Origin: Kalaharituber pfeilii
Taxonomy: Eukaryota > Ascomycota > Pezizomycetes > Pezizales > Pezizaceae
DNA: 64,000 bases
Direction: 5' to 3'
Assembly: GCA_015179045.1 (NCBI GenBank)
Contig: WHUZ01000001.1
Coordinates: 2,108,001-2,172,000 of the forward strand
The position numbers and the translations under genes are program-made. The notes beneath the pieces were generated by a model, which made no database searches, was not told the origin of the DNA, and saw nothing but the letters and a program-made list of their open reading frames with translations. How positions within the stretch are numbered: the first letter of the stretch is position 1; each line of letters opens with the position of its first letter. This document shows, one piece after another, positions 35,356-49,400 of this stretch.

Positions 35356-37285
35356 AATTTGCGTTTTAATTGAAAGTTTTTTCTTTTAAGTTTTGAAAAT
35401 TGTGCCCCTTGAAAAGCATTGAGTTTATGTTTTTATTGTTTTAATTGTTTTATTGTTTATTGTGATTCTAGCATGAGTGGGGGTTTGGGAGTGTAGTACT
35501 TGATTTGTATAAGTAGTATTTGTACCTGATGTTAATTTTTTGGGAACTTGCGATGGATTCGATAATATCCTTGTGTCTTCCAATATAAGAGGTGAATGGG
35601 GATGAAGAAAAGGAACAAGGAGGAGATGAGAAAGGAATACTAGCCCGGACCGGAACAAGAACTGGTTAAATGAGACGAGCACGGAGTTTTCTTTTTTTTT
35701 TTTCAGGGAGGAGTTGTGTGTGATGATTACGAAGTTACAGCGTTGTTCTCTATATGTCGATCGATATCCCATTCCTTGCTTGAAACTGACACGGTTCTAG
35801 TACTACTTTATAACTACATATTTTGGTCATACATACCACTGAGGCTGTTTTATGTACGTGCGTACGTGCGTAACTCTGTGTATATGTATGTGTTCGTGTA
35901 TCTGTATGAACGGGGGCTTTACGGTGAAGGGAGTCGCGATCGAGATGTTCGAGGAATAGGATGTGTCTCGGTTTGAGTAGGCAAGTCATCGGGACTATGC
36001 AGTTTAAGGAAAAGCGGCTTTACCAAGCCTTGGAGTCGCTAGATGTGCGAAAACACAACAACTTAACCCTAAGTACCTTGTGAAATTCTGAGAAAGGATT
36101 TAGATTCTCTGATGCTCATGTGGTATATTTTCTTTTCTCTTTCTTTTTTTCTAAAGCTACTTTTTCTAACAGTACTGAAACGAGATTCCGCTTGGATGCA
36201 CGTCTCGCTTTTCCTATACTGCATCGTCCCGAAAACTTTGCCTACGCAACTGTATATTATAAGTACTAGTATATTTATCTTGGGTTTATGAGGCATTGAT
36301 GTGTGTGTACTAGTAGAGGACCCCGCGCTTCGCTCGGGGGTCACCACACTCCCTGAGGTGGGGGGGGTTGAACAAAACGGACAGAGTGTGGTCATTTCAC
36401 TCCACTGCGGAGTACAAGGTATAAGACAAGCAATGCTCATGGCAAGAAAGGTCAATATCTAGCAGTACCTGTCTGCCTAAGTGCCATTGTACTGTACTTG
36501 TCACTACACCTGCCTTTCGTTATATTAGGCGGATTTTGCAATATCGCGAATAAAGTTATTCGGTTAACTTCAAAAAATAGCATTAGTAAGCAGCGCGCTT
36601 TTGAGGCTGCTATTTTTCTGCATTCCACCTCATTCTACTGAGAATCTCATCCTCCCCACAGCTTTCCTTTTTGTCCAGGCTGATACGCTACTTGATTCTT
36701 AACACATCAATGGGCCAAATGAATTTTTTCTTACTCTTTTAATCAAGTGTGTAAAGCTTCAAAGGATGATGCAGATTTGCTAAATGGAGTAACAATTTGT
36801 GGTCATCCATATGGACGGTTTGGAGGAATAAGAGTCTTGGGTGATTGAGAAGGGCCTTGAGAAGACGTACCTAGCTTTTCCAAGTGATAAACAAACCTGC
36901 TGTTGAGAATAAAATTTTCTCGGATGGAGAAGTTAACCAGCTAAGTTCGGTTATTTGCCTGCTACACCAGCCACAAACAATTCGTTGCTACAGCAACCGT
37001 AATCAATAATTACCCGAATTGCTTTACCCAGACATTGCAAAATCCTAGTCAACCAGACTAGCAAAATCCCCACCTACTGCTACGTACTCTAGTATACAAC
37101 TTGTCCCTGCTGCTGCCCTCCTACCACCAAGCACTTGTAACCTCTGACACTGATTCTAAGTCTCTATAATTCAGAATCTTGACCGTACTATACATGTTTT
37201 GTATATTTGTGGAATTGCCTTTTCAAAGTCCATCCTTTTCCCCCCCAAACTTTTGACCCAGGTAAACACTAGTTAAATGTCCGTA
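35356..37285. other. Gene-free interval with repeat debris
   Basis: 3' flank of the bHLH gene followed by AT-rich sequence. It holds dispersed repeat copy 2 (36028-36136), a GC hairpin-like segment CCCCGCGCTTCGCTCGGGG at about 36320-36339, and a G8 run near 36361. No conserved coding signal was found. Confidence 0.5.
36028..36136 (+). repeat. Dispersed repeat copy 2
   Basis: Diverged copy of 26235-26352, same orientation, with the shared ordered blocks CCTTGGAGTCGC, AACACAAC, AAATTCTGAGAAA and TCTGATG. Its limits are approximate. Confidence 0.55.
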
Positions 37286-38877
37286 CAGTCTAACCTTGCT
37301 ATACCGGACGCCCTAACAATACCAAACCGGACAGAAACCTCCAGACAAGTACCCCCTGTCTCCATACAAATAATATTTGCTATACTGGGCACACTATTAT
37401 AGCGTTCGCACTCGGTCTGAGTTCTGAGTCGGTTTTTCTGAGTGAGTCAGGTTTCGGGTCGGTTTGTCACACCGTAAAACGTACCCGACTCGGCTGCCGA
37501 GTGAGCCGGTATGAGTTGTATGTACGGCGTGACTGAGTCGGTGTGATAATGTACAACTACTACTCAGTTCCTGAGTGAGTTTATAGTAGGGTCGGAGGAA
37601 TTTTGTTAAAGGCTTACACCGACTCAGCTCACACCTACGTGACACTAATACTAATACATCTTAGACTACCTCACTTTATCACTTAGTCTGGTTGTTTACC
37701 ACTCTGCTGCCGTCAATGCTAACTACAGTACACTGTCGATATAAGAATATTGTCGGGCAGCAGGCAAATATATTCTTATATCAAGTAGAGTGGAGATTCA
37801 GCCATACAATATACATGACACTAGCTATATCGACACCAAATGCCTACATATGCCATACACTAAATTCTACTCAACCGCTAGTTCTCTTTTGCTGTTATTA
37901 TACAGGCAATCAGTATCTGTTCTTTGACTGGAAGCCTAGGTATATGTACAAGAAAGAAAGCCTTTGATTCTTGTCTGCTTGGTACATTGCATCGCTGGTT
38001 TAAAAGCTTCTTATGTTATCTAGATACTTTTGCTCATACCACCATTTGACTGTCCACCAGCCACAGTTCAGATTTTGTACTGCATATTCTTGTATATCTT
38101 GACACTCAGCTTGGTCCCAATTTTGACGTTTAGGAGCTCCAGCAGGAGGCATGATGAGTATATGAATTGAATCAGGAGGTTCACTAAAGTAAATTCTGCA
38201 CTCCAAGAATTCTACAGCTGATCGTAATGATGAATTACATTTAGATCAAGTGTGTCACGGTGTATATGCATATACGGTACATGGAAATGATGCCGAGAAG
38301 CGGGGTATCTCTAGTCTGGTAGGGTATCTCTTATCGATAAGCTCCCAAATAGTATTAGCGCATGTTCGATATAAGAATATCTACATGACTAAGTAAGAAA
38401 AAATTAAGAGCGAAAATATTCTTATTTTGTATGGGGCGGGTCAGTCATATTCTTATATCGAATATATTCTTATATCAAGGATTCTTATATCGAGAGTATA
38501 CTGTACCACTACTGCTGCCGTTACTGCTGCTGCTGCTGCTGCTGCTGGGAGGCTGGAACATGCTTGTGGAGTTTGCTGCTTCTTTGGTGTGAATTGATAG
38601 GCTTTTAGAGAAACTGTCAGAATAGCATGTTTTGGCTCTAGTCGATGCTTGCATATTTGATGCTCCCCAAGGGATTTTAAGGCTCGACGCTGTTCTAGGT
38701 ACTGAGAGCGATGCATATTGAATAGACTTTGATTGAGTCAATGTTTGCTGCACTTATTTATTTCCTACTCTGGTAATTTCGACTGCCACCCCCTTTTTAG
38801 AGCTGCCAAGCATTTTATTCTATACCGGAGTCTTGCTATATCCACTGGACTGGATTTTTACTCGTCCGGTATGACTG
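37286..38877. mobile_element. Outer pogo/Tigger-like DNA element relic, TA target duplication
   Basis: The left end reads TA-CAGTCTAACCTTGCTATACC (TA at 37284-37285). The right end, reverse complemented, reads TA-CAGTCATACCGGACGAG (TA at 38878-38879). Both ends start CAGTC and share ATACCGGACG; the right one lacks a 10-bp block. CAGT-type termini with TA duplications are typical of pogo/Tigger elements. No intact transposase is present. A second element (37726-38503) is inserted inside. A (CTG)8 run lies at 38524-38547. Confidence 0.6.
37726..38503. mobile_element. Inner pogo/Tigger-like element nested in the outer one
   Basis: TA (37724-37725) is followed by CAGTACACTGTCGATATAAG at the left. 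The right end reverse complements to CAGTATACTCTCGATATAAG, followed by TA at 38504-38505. The sub-terminal unit CGATATAAGAATAT recurs about six times in both orientations (near 37737, 37770, 38367 and 38449-38490), a likely transposase-binding array. A minus-strand frame (38000-38206) has EYAVQNLNCGWW and KWWYEQKYLD, vaguely like the HTH/CENP-B N-terminus of pogo transposases; this match is weak. Confidence 0.65.
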
Positions 38878-38879
38878 TA

Positions 38880-39243
38880 GATCGGCGTTCTCAAAACTGA
38901 CTAGCATGAGGCTACTAGTAGATCAACAAATCCTACTCCGTATCGCTTCGCTTGGTATGATAGTCATGAAAATGCTGTGCATGGTCGAGCGGATGCATGG
39001 GATACTTCTCTTGGTGCGCTATCATAGTCAGACCGTGTTTTGTTTACTAAGCTCGTACGGTAGGGCAGCCCCGCGACGGTGGATGTCGGACCAGGGCTTA
39101 GTACGCTAATAGCGGTGCCCCGCCTCCCGACCGTGGCGCAGTGTTGCGGGTGGTGAAGTGGGGCCATATCATAGACAGAGATATCATATGCAGAGATAAG
39201 AGAGGATCGCACTCGCTTCGCTCGTACGTTGCTACTGTACTAG
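38880..39243. other. Short unique spacer between two mobile elements
   Basis: No gene or repeat recognised. The sequence is of intermediate GC content with CTTCGCTCGTACG-type short palindromic words. Confidence 0.45.
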
Positions 39244-39245
39244 TA

Positions 39246-39722
39246 TGGTGCCGGCAGCTTAGTACCAACACCAAATCAAGGGGGTGACAAATTATGTATC
39301 CACAACACCACAACTATAGATATGGAATTTTTAATCTCGTAAATCTATAGTATTTGCTATTGCGAACAATTCTACGAGATCAGAAAAAAATAAAAATAAA
39401 AATGCACATGTGAATAGGAAAATAAAAGAGGACATTTTGTATGAGAGATGGTTAAAAATGTAACGTGCCAAGAAGGCAAAAATTTGCTAAATATGATAGG
39501 CAATTTTAATACTTACTCAGCTAGTCTTGGCATATTTCTCTTGAGTATTGCATGCATATTATGCAATTTTCCTGCATGCAATGCAATAAGTACCTTCTAA
39601 ACACAAAAATGCAAGGGACTTGGCATGAGACTAACTCAAAGGAGTAAAGAAAGCGAAAAAAAGCTGCTGACTAATGGTCAAGCGAAATGTTACAAGGTGT
39701 TGGTACTAAGCTGCCGGCACCA
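39246..39722. mobile_element. 477-bp MITE with perfect 27-bp terminal inverted repeats
   Basis: The terminal repeat beginning TGGTGCCGGCAGCTTAGTAC occupies 39246-39272. Its perfect reverse complement occupies 39696-39722. TA flanks both ends (39244-39245 and 39723-39724), a TA target duplication as for Tc1/mariner-type elements. The interior is AT-rich and non-coding, so it must be mobilised in trans. Perfect ends suggest a recent insertion. Confidence 0.88.
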
Positions 39723-39724
39723 TA

Positions 39725-40482
39725 GGCACTCAGGGTCTTGGCAGATGTATTACCTAAGCAATGGTTTAAAATTATGTTGTAAACATAAATAAGACAAGAA
39801 TAACCTAAGATTGATTACATAACACCTATGCCAAGACACCTCTATGCAACACGCACTGAGCGCCTCCGAGGCTAGGACGTTCACATGGCTGCACAAAATG
39901 TGCTGCGGCGACGAGGGGAATTGCCTCCATAGCGGGGTGTTATCTATTAATTTAGGATATCCGAGGAGATGAGAGGATGGGAGATGCACAGTGAGGGAGC
40001 TTGATCTAGCACATGCTTGCATCTCCCAGGCAAGTTGCTGGCTATTCTGCTGTAGAAATTTCAAGCAGGCCCTGACTTACACAGCTGCAACTCCTTGTGA
40101 TGGAGAAGCACAGAAGTAGTCTTATGCCAATCAGAGGTGGTGTGGCACAGCATCCGTTTGTTGATGCAGGTGCACGGGCAACGGACTCATTCGCTGGCGA
40201 GGGTTGAAATACTGTAAGTAAGAGAAAATGCTGGGGTGCCGCTGCTGATGCCCATAAGGGACTCACCCTATTGACACCTGGCTTGGCATATCCCTTCCCT
40301 CCTCAACCATTCCCTCCCTCCATAGAAACCTAGGCAGCATACATTCGCAAGCCCGCTGAGGTTCTTCATCTTTCACCTGCATCCTGTTCGATTCTTATGG
40401 TCCTTGCCCTACAATAGTTGAGTTCGAATTCATCAATCCTTTCCATCATAGTACACTATAGCTTTCCTCCCCAAGGTCAAAC
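39725..40482. other. Upstream region of the dynein heavy chain gene
   Basis: No gene supported. This is the likely promoter and 5' leader of the dynein heavy chain; pyrimidine-rich sequence (40280-40480) precedes the start codon. Confidence 0.5.
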
Positions 40483-43400
40483 ATGGAGGCTGCGGTGTCC
40501 TCGTCAGGGACAGGGCCGTCCGCAGCTTCTCTTATCCCACCATATAAAGAACAGGCTCTCCTGGATCACCTGGTTGAGGTTCTCAAGATCACGTTAGGTG
40601 CTCGAGATAGAGAGCTTCAGTCAAACGAAAGTTTGCTTGCAACCTCAAAACTCAAAGAGACGTTGGAGAAGTGCCGTAGATTTGCCTCGAGTTCGGAGAC
40701 AGCTCAATGTGCAATCTATGTTACTAAGGAGGTGCTTGAGAGTGATGAACCTACTTCAGATGAAGCTAGTACGTTTCTATCCCGTGTAATCTACGGATGT
40801 GGGCTCAGTTCTGATGAATTGTGGTAGCTTCGTTACCTAACTTTCTTACGCAAACCCATGTATATACCCTATCGACCGACTTGACGTCCACCCCACATAC
40901 AGTAGCCTGTCTGGCATTCATAAAACGTCCTCAGCCTCTTGATGCAAATATTCCTCTGCAATCGCAAGTCCAGATCATCAACCTGCCAGGAGCTGTCACA
41001 CTCAATACAGGAGCGCAGGGAGCTGTGTCACCTTTCGAGATTCTTCATTCAGTTGTTCATTTGGCACTGGGACCTTATTTCGATGCATATACAAAAGGGC
41101 AAGAATCCCAGAACAGTGTTCGGGCCAATAGGTTAGCGGATTCTGAGGCTAAGACAGGTATGGTTGCGAGGACAGTAATATGCAGATGTGGCTAGCTGAG
41201 GAAGCTGATATATTGTACTAGGTATTCCGGTAACTAAGAAGAAGCTGGCCGAGCTTGAACTGTCGTTATTACATCTACAACAGAATATTGAGATACCCGA
41301 ACTGTCTCTGACACTACATCCTGTGGTACAGAAAGCCATAGATCAGGTACTCCTTCTCACCTGCAACATGGAGTTGAGATTAAGTATGCTAACTGTTCTC
41401 GCAAAAGGCCAAACAAACTGGCACTCGCGCCACCATTGATTTGATACCCCCGCACTTACTTAATGACACGGCATTTCTTAACGCTCTTCAAACCACGGTT
41501 GGCTCTTGGGTCAAGTCCATTCGATCAGTAGCAGAGATGTCCAGGGACATGGAGAATGGTACTGCGACGCAGGAGATCAACTTTTGGTTGTCAATGGAAA
41601 CCGCATTGAGAGGGATTGAGGATCAGCTGCGCAGTGATGGTGTGATTCTCACCCTCGATATTCTGAAGCATGCCAAACGGTTTCTAGCCACTGTCAGCTT
41701 CATCGCTGATACAGGGTTGAAGGAGGCTAATGACTTAGGTATGTAATGAGAAACTGTTTCCATGCACTTGAATCTTTGTTAACTCTCTTTATAGTTCAAA
41801 AATATAACCAGCTTATGCGGGAATTTCCCATTGATGAACTTTTATCCGCTACGACTCTTCAAAAAGTTCAGGAAGCCATCGTCCAAATTTTCAGTCACCT
41901 CAATAAAAAGCTAAAGATTTGCCCATATCCTATTAAACGTGCTCTACCCTTGGTGAGCGCAATCTCGGCTGATCTTGATGCTCAACTTCACAATCTTCTT
42001 AGCGGTCGCCGATTGATGCATCTCGAATACAAAGACTTCGAGGCGCTCATGAATGCAGCTGAGGCTATTTTTAAAACATGGGACGAAAATGTCAAAGGAT
42101 TCACTGATATTGCTAGAGATGTTGCCCGGAAAAGAGTTGAGAAGTTTATCCCTATCAAGGTTGTTGCGCGGCATCAGAAGACGCAGGATCGGCTTGTGTA
42201 CATTAGAAATTTCAGGCATACGCATGAGCAGCTTCAACGAACCATCACGAACGTGTTGGGGCCGAAATCTTACGATAGTATTGGATCTGCGTTGACTGGG
42301 CGAGATGGGGCTGTTATTGAGGATATTGGCGACGTCGACGCAGTGGAAGAGGTCGCTCAGGCTTATGCCATTCTTAGAGATGTTGATGTACTTGATGTCT
42401 CGCCTGAGGGCACAGAAATCTGGATAGAGGCGGAGAATGCTTACAACGAACGTACCTCACGAGTAGAGAACACCATCATTGCTCGGTTAAGAGATCGCTT
42501 AGCTACTGCTAAAACAGCCAATGAGATGTTTCGCGTCTTTTCCAAATTCAATGCGCTGTTTGTGAGACCAAAAATTCGGGGAGCAATTCAAGAATACCAG
42601 GTCCAGTTGATTGAAAGTGTAAAGCAGGATATTGCTGCTCTTCATGAGCGATTCAAACAGCAATATGGTCATTCTGAAGCGCATGCGATGGCTCAGCTTC
42701 ATGACTTACCACCAATATCCGGAGCGATTATTTGGGCTCGCCAAATTGAGCGTCAACTCAATGCCTATATGAAAAGGGTGGAGGATATTCTGGGAAATCA
42801 ATGGGGCATGTACCATGAAGGTCAAAAGTTACAAGGAGAAAGCAACATCTTCAAGAAGAAATTGGATACCAAACCGGTGATTAAAATCAATTCTCTCATA
42901 TTTTTTTTACAGCCCTCTAATGCACAGCGTCTTAGATTTTTGATTCATGGGCCAATGAAGTTCAGAAGAGGAAGATTACGATATCTGGACGCCTATTTGG
43001 TATTACTCGCAACCGGGCCGCTGGAAATACCCTCGAGCTAGTGGTTAACTTTGACCACCAGGTGATTGCCTTGTTTAAGGAGGTCCGAAACTTGGTGTGG
43101 TTGAACTTCCAGGTTCCGCATGCTATCACCAATGTCTCGAAAGAGGCTAAGAGAGTATACCCATATGCCGTCAGCTTGATGGAAACCGTGCGAACTTACG
43201 CGCAAGTGAACCGTGTAATTGCTGAAATGTCTGATGTGTCAATCTTGCTTAGTGGATATCAGAATGATGTACAAAACCTTATCGTAAAGGGAATTCCCTT
43301 GAAATGGGAGACTTTTGTCAATCAATACGACCTTCATCTTCGACATATTCAGTACCATGCCAATGGAGCCGATGCAACTACAACACTTGCTGGCCGAGAG

Positions 43401-46400
43401 AGTAGACATGTTCAATTTGTCAGGGACTTTGCAGCAGCAGTGTCAATTCTCCAGAACAAAACGCAAACCCTCGCTGATATTCACGAAAACTGCCAGAAGG
43501 CACTTGCGGAACTTCGAACATGTCCTTTCGATGCAGAGACTTTTAGGCGGAAGTTGGACGTAATACAGACAGCAGTGGATCAACTTAACCTTGAAAACTA
43601 TGTCAATCTTTCTCATTGGGTTGGAGAACTCAATACAAAGATCGAGATGATTCTTCTTACTCGGCTTCAGGATGCTATTGTGTTGTGGATTGAGGTTTTC
43701 AAAGGCGCAAAGGCGGAAGGGGTAGATAGTGATATACAGCGAAAACGCTTCAGCAGAATTAGCCTTGATGGAAATGACTTAGGGAATGCATTACAAGACG
43801 CCAAATATAATCCTAATATGAAGCGCCTAATCCATGAGGTATCTATCAAGAACCAAGTCATCTTTCTAGATCCACCACTGGAGTACGCAAGAGCAAGCTG
43901 GTTCTCTCAGCTACATGACTGGATTGGCATTGCATGTTACTTACCAAAACTAAAAGCCTCACGATATGAGATGACAATGCACGTAACTACTATAGACTTG
44001 GATCAGAGGTTTTCGGATTTGGTGCGTTACCCTCAACACCCTACTTGCTGTAGTTCGCCGTTCTGACTCACGAATAGCCATCCCATTGTGCTCCTACCCT
44101 GTCCCAAGCCTATGCCGCTATTGAGGAAAAACTTTCCAATGTACGGGCATATGTGGATGAATGGCTTCGCTTTCAATCTCTCTGGGATTTGCAATCGGAG
44201 CAAGTTTATGACATCCTTGGAGATGATCTTGCCAAATGGTTACAGCTCCTCCAAGAAATCCGCAAAACTCGCTCCACTTTTGACACTTCCGAAGTCAGCA
44301 GATCGTTTGGCAACCTCACAATTGACTATGAGCAGGTACAGACAAAGGTGAATGCAAAATATGATCAATGGCAGCACGACATACTATTGAAGTTCGCCAA
44401 CAAGCTGGGAAGCCGCATGAGAGACGCACACGCAGAAATTGGTAAGGCTAGGCGGGATCTTGAAACTCAATCTTTGGAGGCCTCTTCTACAGCTCAAGCT
44501 GTGTCGTTTATCACCATTGTGCAGCAATGTAAACGGAAGGTCAAGGGATGGGCCCCTGAAGTCGAGTTGTTCAAACAGGGAGAAGGTACTTTAACAAAAC
44601 AACGATATCAATTCCCGAACGAATGGCTATTCGTTGGTCAAATTGACGGGGAGTGGGCCGCCTTGAATGAAATTTTGGCGAGAAAGAGCAAGATTGTCCA
44701 GGATCAAACTGATGCCCTTCGTGCAAAGATTATGGCTGAAGATAAGGTGGTTACTGACAAAATTATTACCGTCATCGGTGAATGGAATGAACAAAAACCA
44801 GTATCTGGTACCATCGCGCCAGAGGACGCTTCCGCCACGCTCAGTGCTTTCGAGACGAGGTTAACTGCTCTTAAGGGCGAGTCAGAGATGGTATCCAAGG
44901 CAAAGGAAGCACTTGACCTTCCGGCTGGTCCTGAAGATAAGCTTACTGGTATCCTTGAGGAAGTTCAAGACTTCAAATCTGTCTGGTCATCGCTATCAAC
45001 CATCTGGAAGAGCTTGAATGATTTGAAGGAAACTCCATGGTCTAGTGTGGTGACCAGGAAGATCCGCCAGCGTCTTGAAGACCTCATCAATATGACCAAG
45101 GAAATGCCAAGCAGGATGAGGCAATATGCAGCCTTTGAACATATTCAAAATGTTCTACGTACATATGTGAAGGTCAATCCTCTACTTGGGGAGATGAAGT
45201 CAGATGCTGTGAGGGAGAGGCATTGGACCAAGATATTCAAAGCTCTGAAACCTGGAAAACGAGTTTATCTAGGATCACTAACATTAGGTGCCGTGTGGGA
45301 TCTGAACTTAACTGCGAGTGAATCTGTCATCAAGGATATAATTGCACAGGCGCAGGGTGAAATGGCCCTTGAAGAATTCTTGAAACAGGTTTGCAATCAA
45401 TATTTATCTATTTTTCACAGGCTTAGGCTCATTACATTTTAGGTCCGTGAAACCTGGACGAATTACGTTCTGGATCTCATTCCCTATCAAAACAAATGCC
45501 GTTTGATTCGTGGTTGGGATGACTTGTTTGCCAAATGCAGTGAAAACCTCAATTCTCTCCAAGCTATGCGACACTCCCCTTACTACAAAGAATTTGAAGA
45601 CGAGGCTGCCTCTTGGGAAGACAAACTTAACCGTGTCCATGTGCTTTTTGATATATGGATTGATGTTCAGCGGCAATGGGTTTATCTCGAAGGTGTATTC
45701 ACTGGTAACGCCGATATCAAGCACCTCCTCCCTGTGGAGTCCTCTAGATTTCAAAACATCAACTCCGAATTCTTCACTGTTATGAAGAAGGTGTACAAAT
45801 CTCCATTGGTTCTTGATGTCCTCAACATCTCTGGTGTGCAAAAATCTTTGGAACGCCTTGCAGAACTACTAAACAAGATTCAGAAAGCACTTGGTGAATA
45901 CCTTGAACGTGAGCGAGTATCATTTCCGAGATTTTACTTTGTTGGTGATGAAGACCTGCTTGAGATTATCGGTAATAGCAATGACACTCATCGTGTAGCC
46001 AAACATTTTAAAAAGATGTTTGCTGGTCTTTCTGGCCTCATACTAGGCGAAGACTCAACTATTCTTGGGTTTACTTCTAAAGAGGGTGAGCAGGTAATGC
46101 TGAAACGCGAAATCTCTCTCATCAAGACGCCAAAGATCAATGAATGGCTTACCGCTCTCGAAAATAACATGAAACTTACGCTTGCGGAATTACTTTCAGA
46201 GGCAGTCCAAGATTTCCAAACGATTATGTCAGCCCAGGAATTGGACAATGGTGCTTTTAATCAATATATCGAGAAATATCCTGCCCAGATTGTTGTACTT
46301 GGTACACAATGTGTTTGGACAAGTGCCGTTGAAAAATCTCTTCAGGGGGGTGGTACTACTTTGCAAGCTCTCTACGATCAAGAGGTCGAAGTGCTTCAAA

Positions 46401-49400
46401 TGCTAGCTATGACAGTACTGGGCGATCTTGAACCCATTCAGCGCAAGAAATGCGAGCATTTGATTACGGAATTCGTTCACCAGCGGGATGTTATCCAGCG
46501 ACTTATTAAAGCAGGGGGCTCTTCGCCTGATGAGTATACCTGGCTTCTTCAGATGCGCTACACCTATAAGGACGAGGGCGACTATATCAAGCGAATTAAG
46601 ATCCGAATGGCTAATGCGGAACTTGAATACGGATTTGAGTACTTGGGTGTTGCAGAGCGACTCGTTAGAACTCCCCTGACCGACAGGTGCTTCTTAACCC
46701 TAACTCAGGCGCTTTGCCAGAAACTCGGAGGTTCACCATATGGTCCTGCGGGAACTGGTAAAACGGAATCAGTTAAGGCACTTGGTGTACAGCTTGGACG
46801 ATTTACTCTCGTATTTTGTTGTGACGACACATTCGACTTTCAAGCCATGGGTAGGATTTTCTTGGGTATCTGTCAAGTTGGAGCATGGGGTTGCTTCGAT
46901 GAGTTCAATCGTTTGGAAGAGCGTATTCTCAGCGCTGTCTCTCAGCAAGTGCAGAACATCCAGTTGGGTTTAAAGAAAGCAGCTGAAGATCCAGAGTCTC
47001 AAATTGAGTTGGTTGGAAGGCAGCTCAAAGTCCATAATAACACCGGTATTTTCATCACCATGAATCCTGGATACGCCGGCCGCTCGAATTTGCCGGATAA
47101 TTTGAAGAAGCTCTTCCGAAGTGTGGCAATGTCGAAGCCGGACAAGGAACTCATCACCGAAGTCATGCTTTACTCTCAGGGGTTCAATCAGGCCAAGCAG
47201 TTGTCCAAACAAGTTGTACCATTTTTCGACCAGTGCTCAAAGAAGCTGTCAAAGCAGGCACATTACGACTTCGGCTTGCGTGCCTTGAAAAGTGTCCTTG
47301 TTAGTTCAGGAGGGTTGAAGCGAGCGAGGTTGCAAAATGAGGAGGTTTCTGCGACTGAAGTTTCTACCGATTGGGAAGCACAAATCATCCTCCAGAGTTT
47401 ACGAGAAACAATTGCGCCGAAGCTTATCAGGACTGATGTTGATATCATGAGGAAGTAAGTTTACCCGTGCCCATTCCACTATTTCGCGGCTAATCATTAT
47501 GATGTAGTATCGAAGCGACAGCATTTCCTGGTGTCGAATATGTACCTGGAAACCTCAGCAAGCTTGAAGATGCTATCAGGAAAATCGCAAACGAACAGAG
47601 TCTTGTGGTTAGCTCGACTTGGATGACGAAGATCCTGCAACTGTACCAGATCCAAAATATTCACCATGGTGTGATGATGGTAGGAAATTCCGGTTCTGGA
47701 AAGTCTAGAGCATGGAAGGTGCTACTTCAAGCATTGCAGCAGGTGGAAGGGATGGAGGGAGTCCATCATATTATTGATTCGAAAGTCATGTCGAAAGAAG
47801 CACTCTACGGGAGTTTGGATTCTACAACACGAGAATGGACGGATGGATTGTTTACAAGTATCCTTCGGAAAATTGTGGATAATCTGCGTGGAGAGGACTC
47901 AAAGAGGCACTGGATTGTTTTTGATGGTGATGTCGATCCGGAATGGGTAGAAAATTTGAACAGGTCAACTTCTTTTTTCAAAACTTAGGTTTAATTTACT
48001 AACATATTCACAGTGTTTTGGATGACAATAAACTCCTCACCCTTCCCAACGGGGAACGTCTCAGCCTACCAAGTAATGTCAGGATTATGTTTGAGGTCGA
48101 AACGCTGAAGTATGCCACCCTGGCTACTGTTAGTCGATGCGGTATGGTATGGTTCAGCGAAGATACAGTCACATCTACAATGATGGTTACCAACTACCTG
48201 AGGACTCTACGGACCGTTGTTTTTGAAGATTTGGACGAAGACAACCCGATCACCTCCGGCCAGGTCGCTTCCAAGGCACTTGCAGCTCAATCCCATATGG
48301 CCACCATTCTGGAAGAGCTACTCCAACGGGATGGATTCATTGTTGACGTCTTGACAGAAGCAAGGAAGTTTAATCACATTATGGAATTCACAGAAGCGAG
48401 GGTACTGAACACACTATTTTCTCTCTTGAACAAGATCTGCCGCAACATGATTGAGTATAACATCCAACATGTGGACTTCCCACTGGAGGATATACAGATG
48501 GAGTCATATATCGCAAAGAAACTTCTTCTGGCTTTAGTTTGGAGTTTCACTGGCGACTGTCCACTTTTAGACAGACAAGCATTTGGTCAATACGTCGCCG
48601 GTTTGAGCACAACTGATACGCCTCCTCTTACTGATGCCAGCGCCTCTCTGATTGATTATGATGTTGCTCTGCCGAAAGCAGAATGGATTAGATGGCAAGA
48701 TCAAGTTCCCCACATCGAGGTTAACACACACTCCGTTGTACAAACCGATGTTGTCATTCCTACCCTCGACACAGTCCGACATGAGGATGTCCTCTACTCA
48801 TGGCTTGCGGAGCATAAGCCTTTGCTACTTTGTGGCCCCCCAGGCTCTGGTAAAACTATGACCCTTTTTAGTGCTTTAAGGAAACTACCAAATATGGAAG
48901 TTGTAGGCCTCAATTTCTCAAGTGCCACTACTCCTGATCTTCTTATCAAGACTTTCGAGCAATATTGCGAATACAAGAAGACGTTAAGTGGTGTGATCCT
49001 GTCTCCGACTCAGATAGGACGCTGGTTGGTGGTATTCTGCGATGAAATAAACTTGCCTGCCCCAGATAAATATGGAACGCAAAGAGCAATTTCCTTCTTG
49101 AGGCAGCTGGTCGAACAGAACGGATTTTGGAGAACATCAGACAAGACCTGGGTCACATTAGATCGCATTCAATTTGTAGGCGCGTGCAATCCACCAACCG
49201 ATGCCGGAAGAACTCCAATGGGTGATCGATTTCTCCGACATGCCCCTCTTATCATGGTAGATTACCCCGGAGAGCTCTCTTTGCTTCAAATCTACGGAAC
49301 CTTTAACAATGCCCTCCTCAAAATTATTCCCTCCCTTCGTGGCTATGCCGAACCCCTCACAAAGGCTATGGTTCAGTTCTATCTCGAGTCGCAGCAGAGG

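Noticed and set aside
36320..36339. GC hairpin as a possible tRNA or structured RNA
   Set aside because: There is no T-loop GTTCRANNC or A/B box nearby, and the stem is short and imperfect. No tRNA signature was found anywhere in the window.
38453..38753. Poly-Ser / poly-Ala minus-strand frames
   Set aside because: Produced by the (CTG)8 run inside the outer pogo-like element; no conserved transposase motif was found in them.
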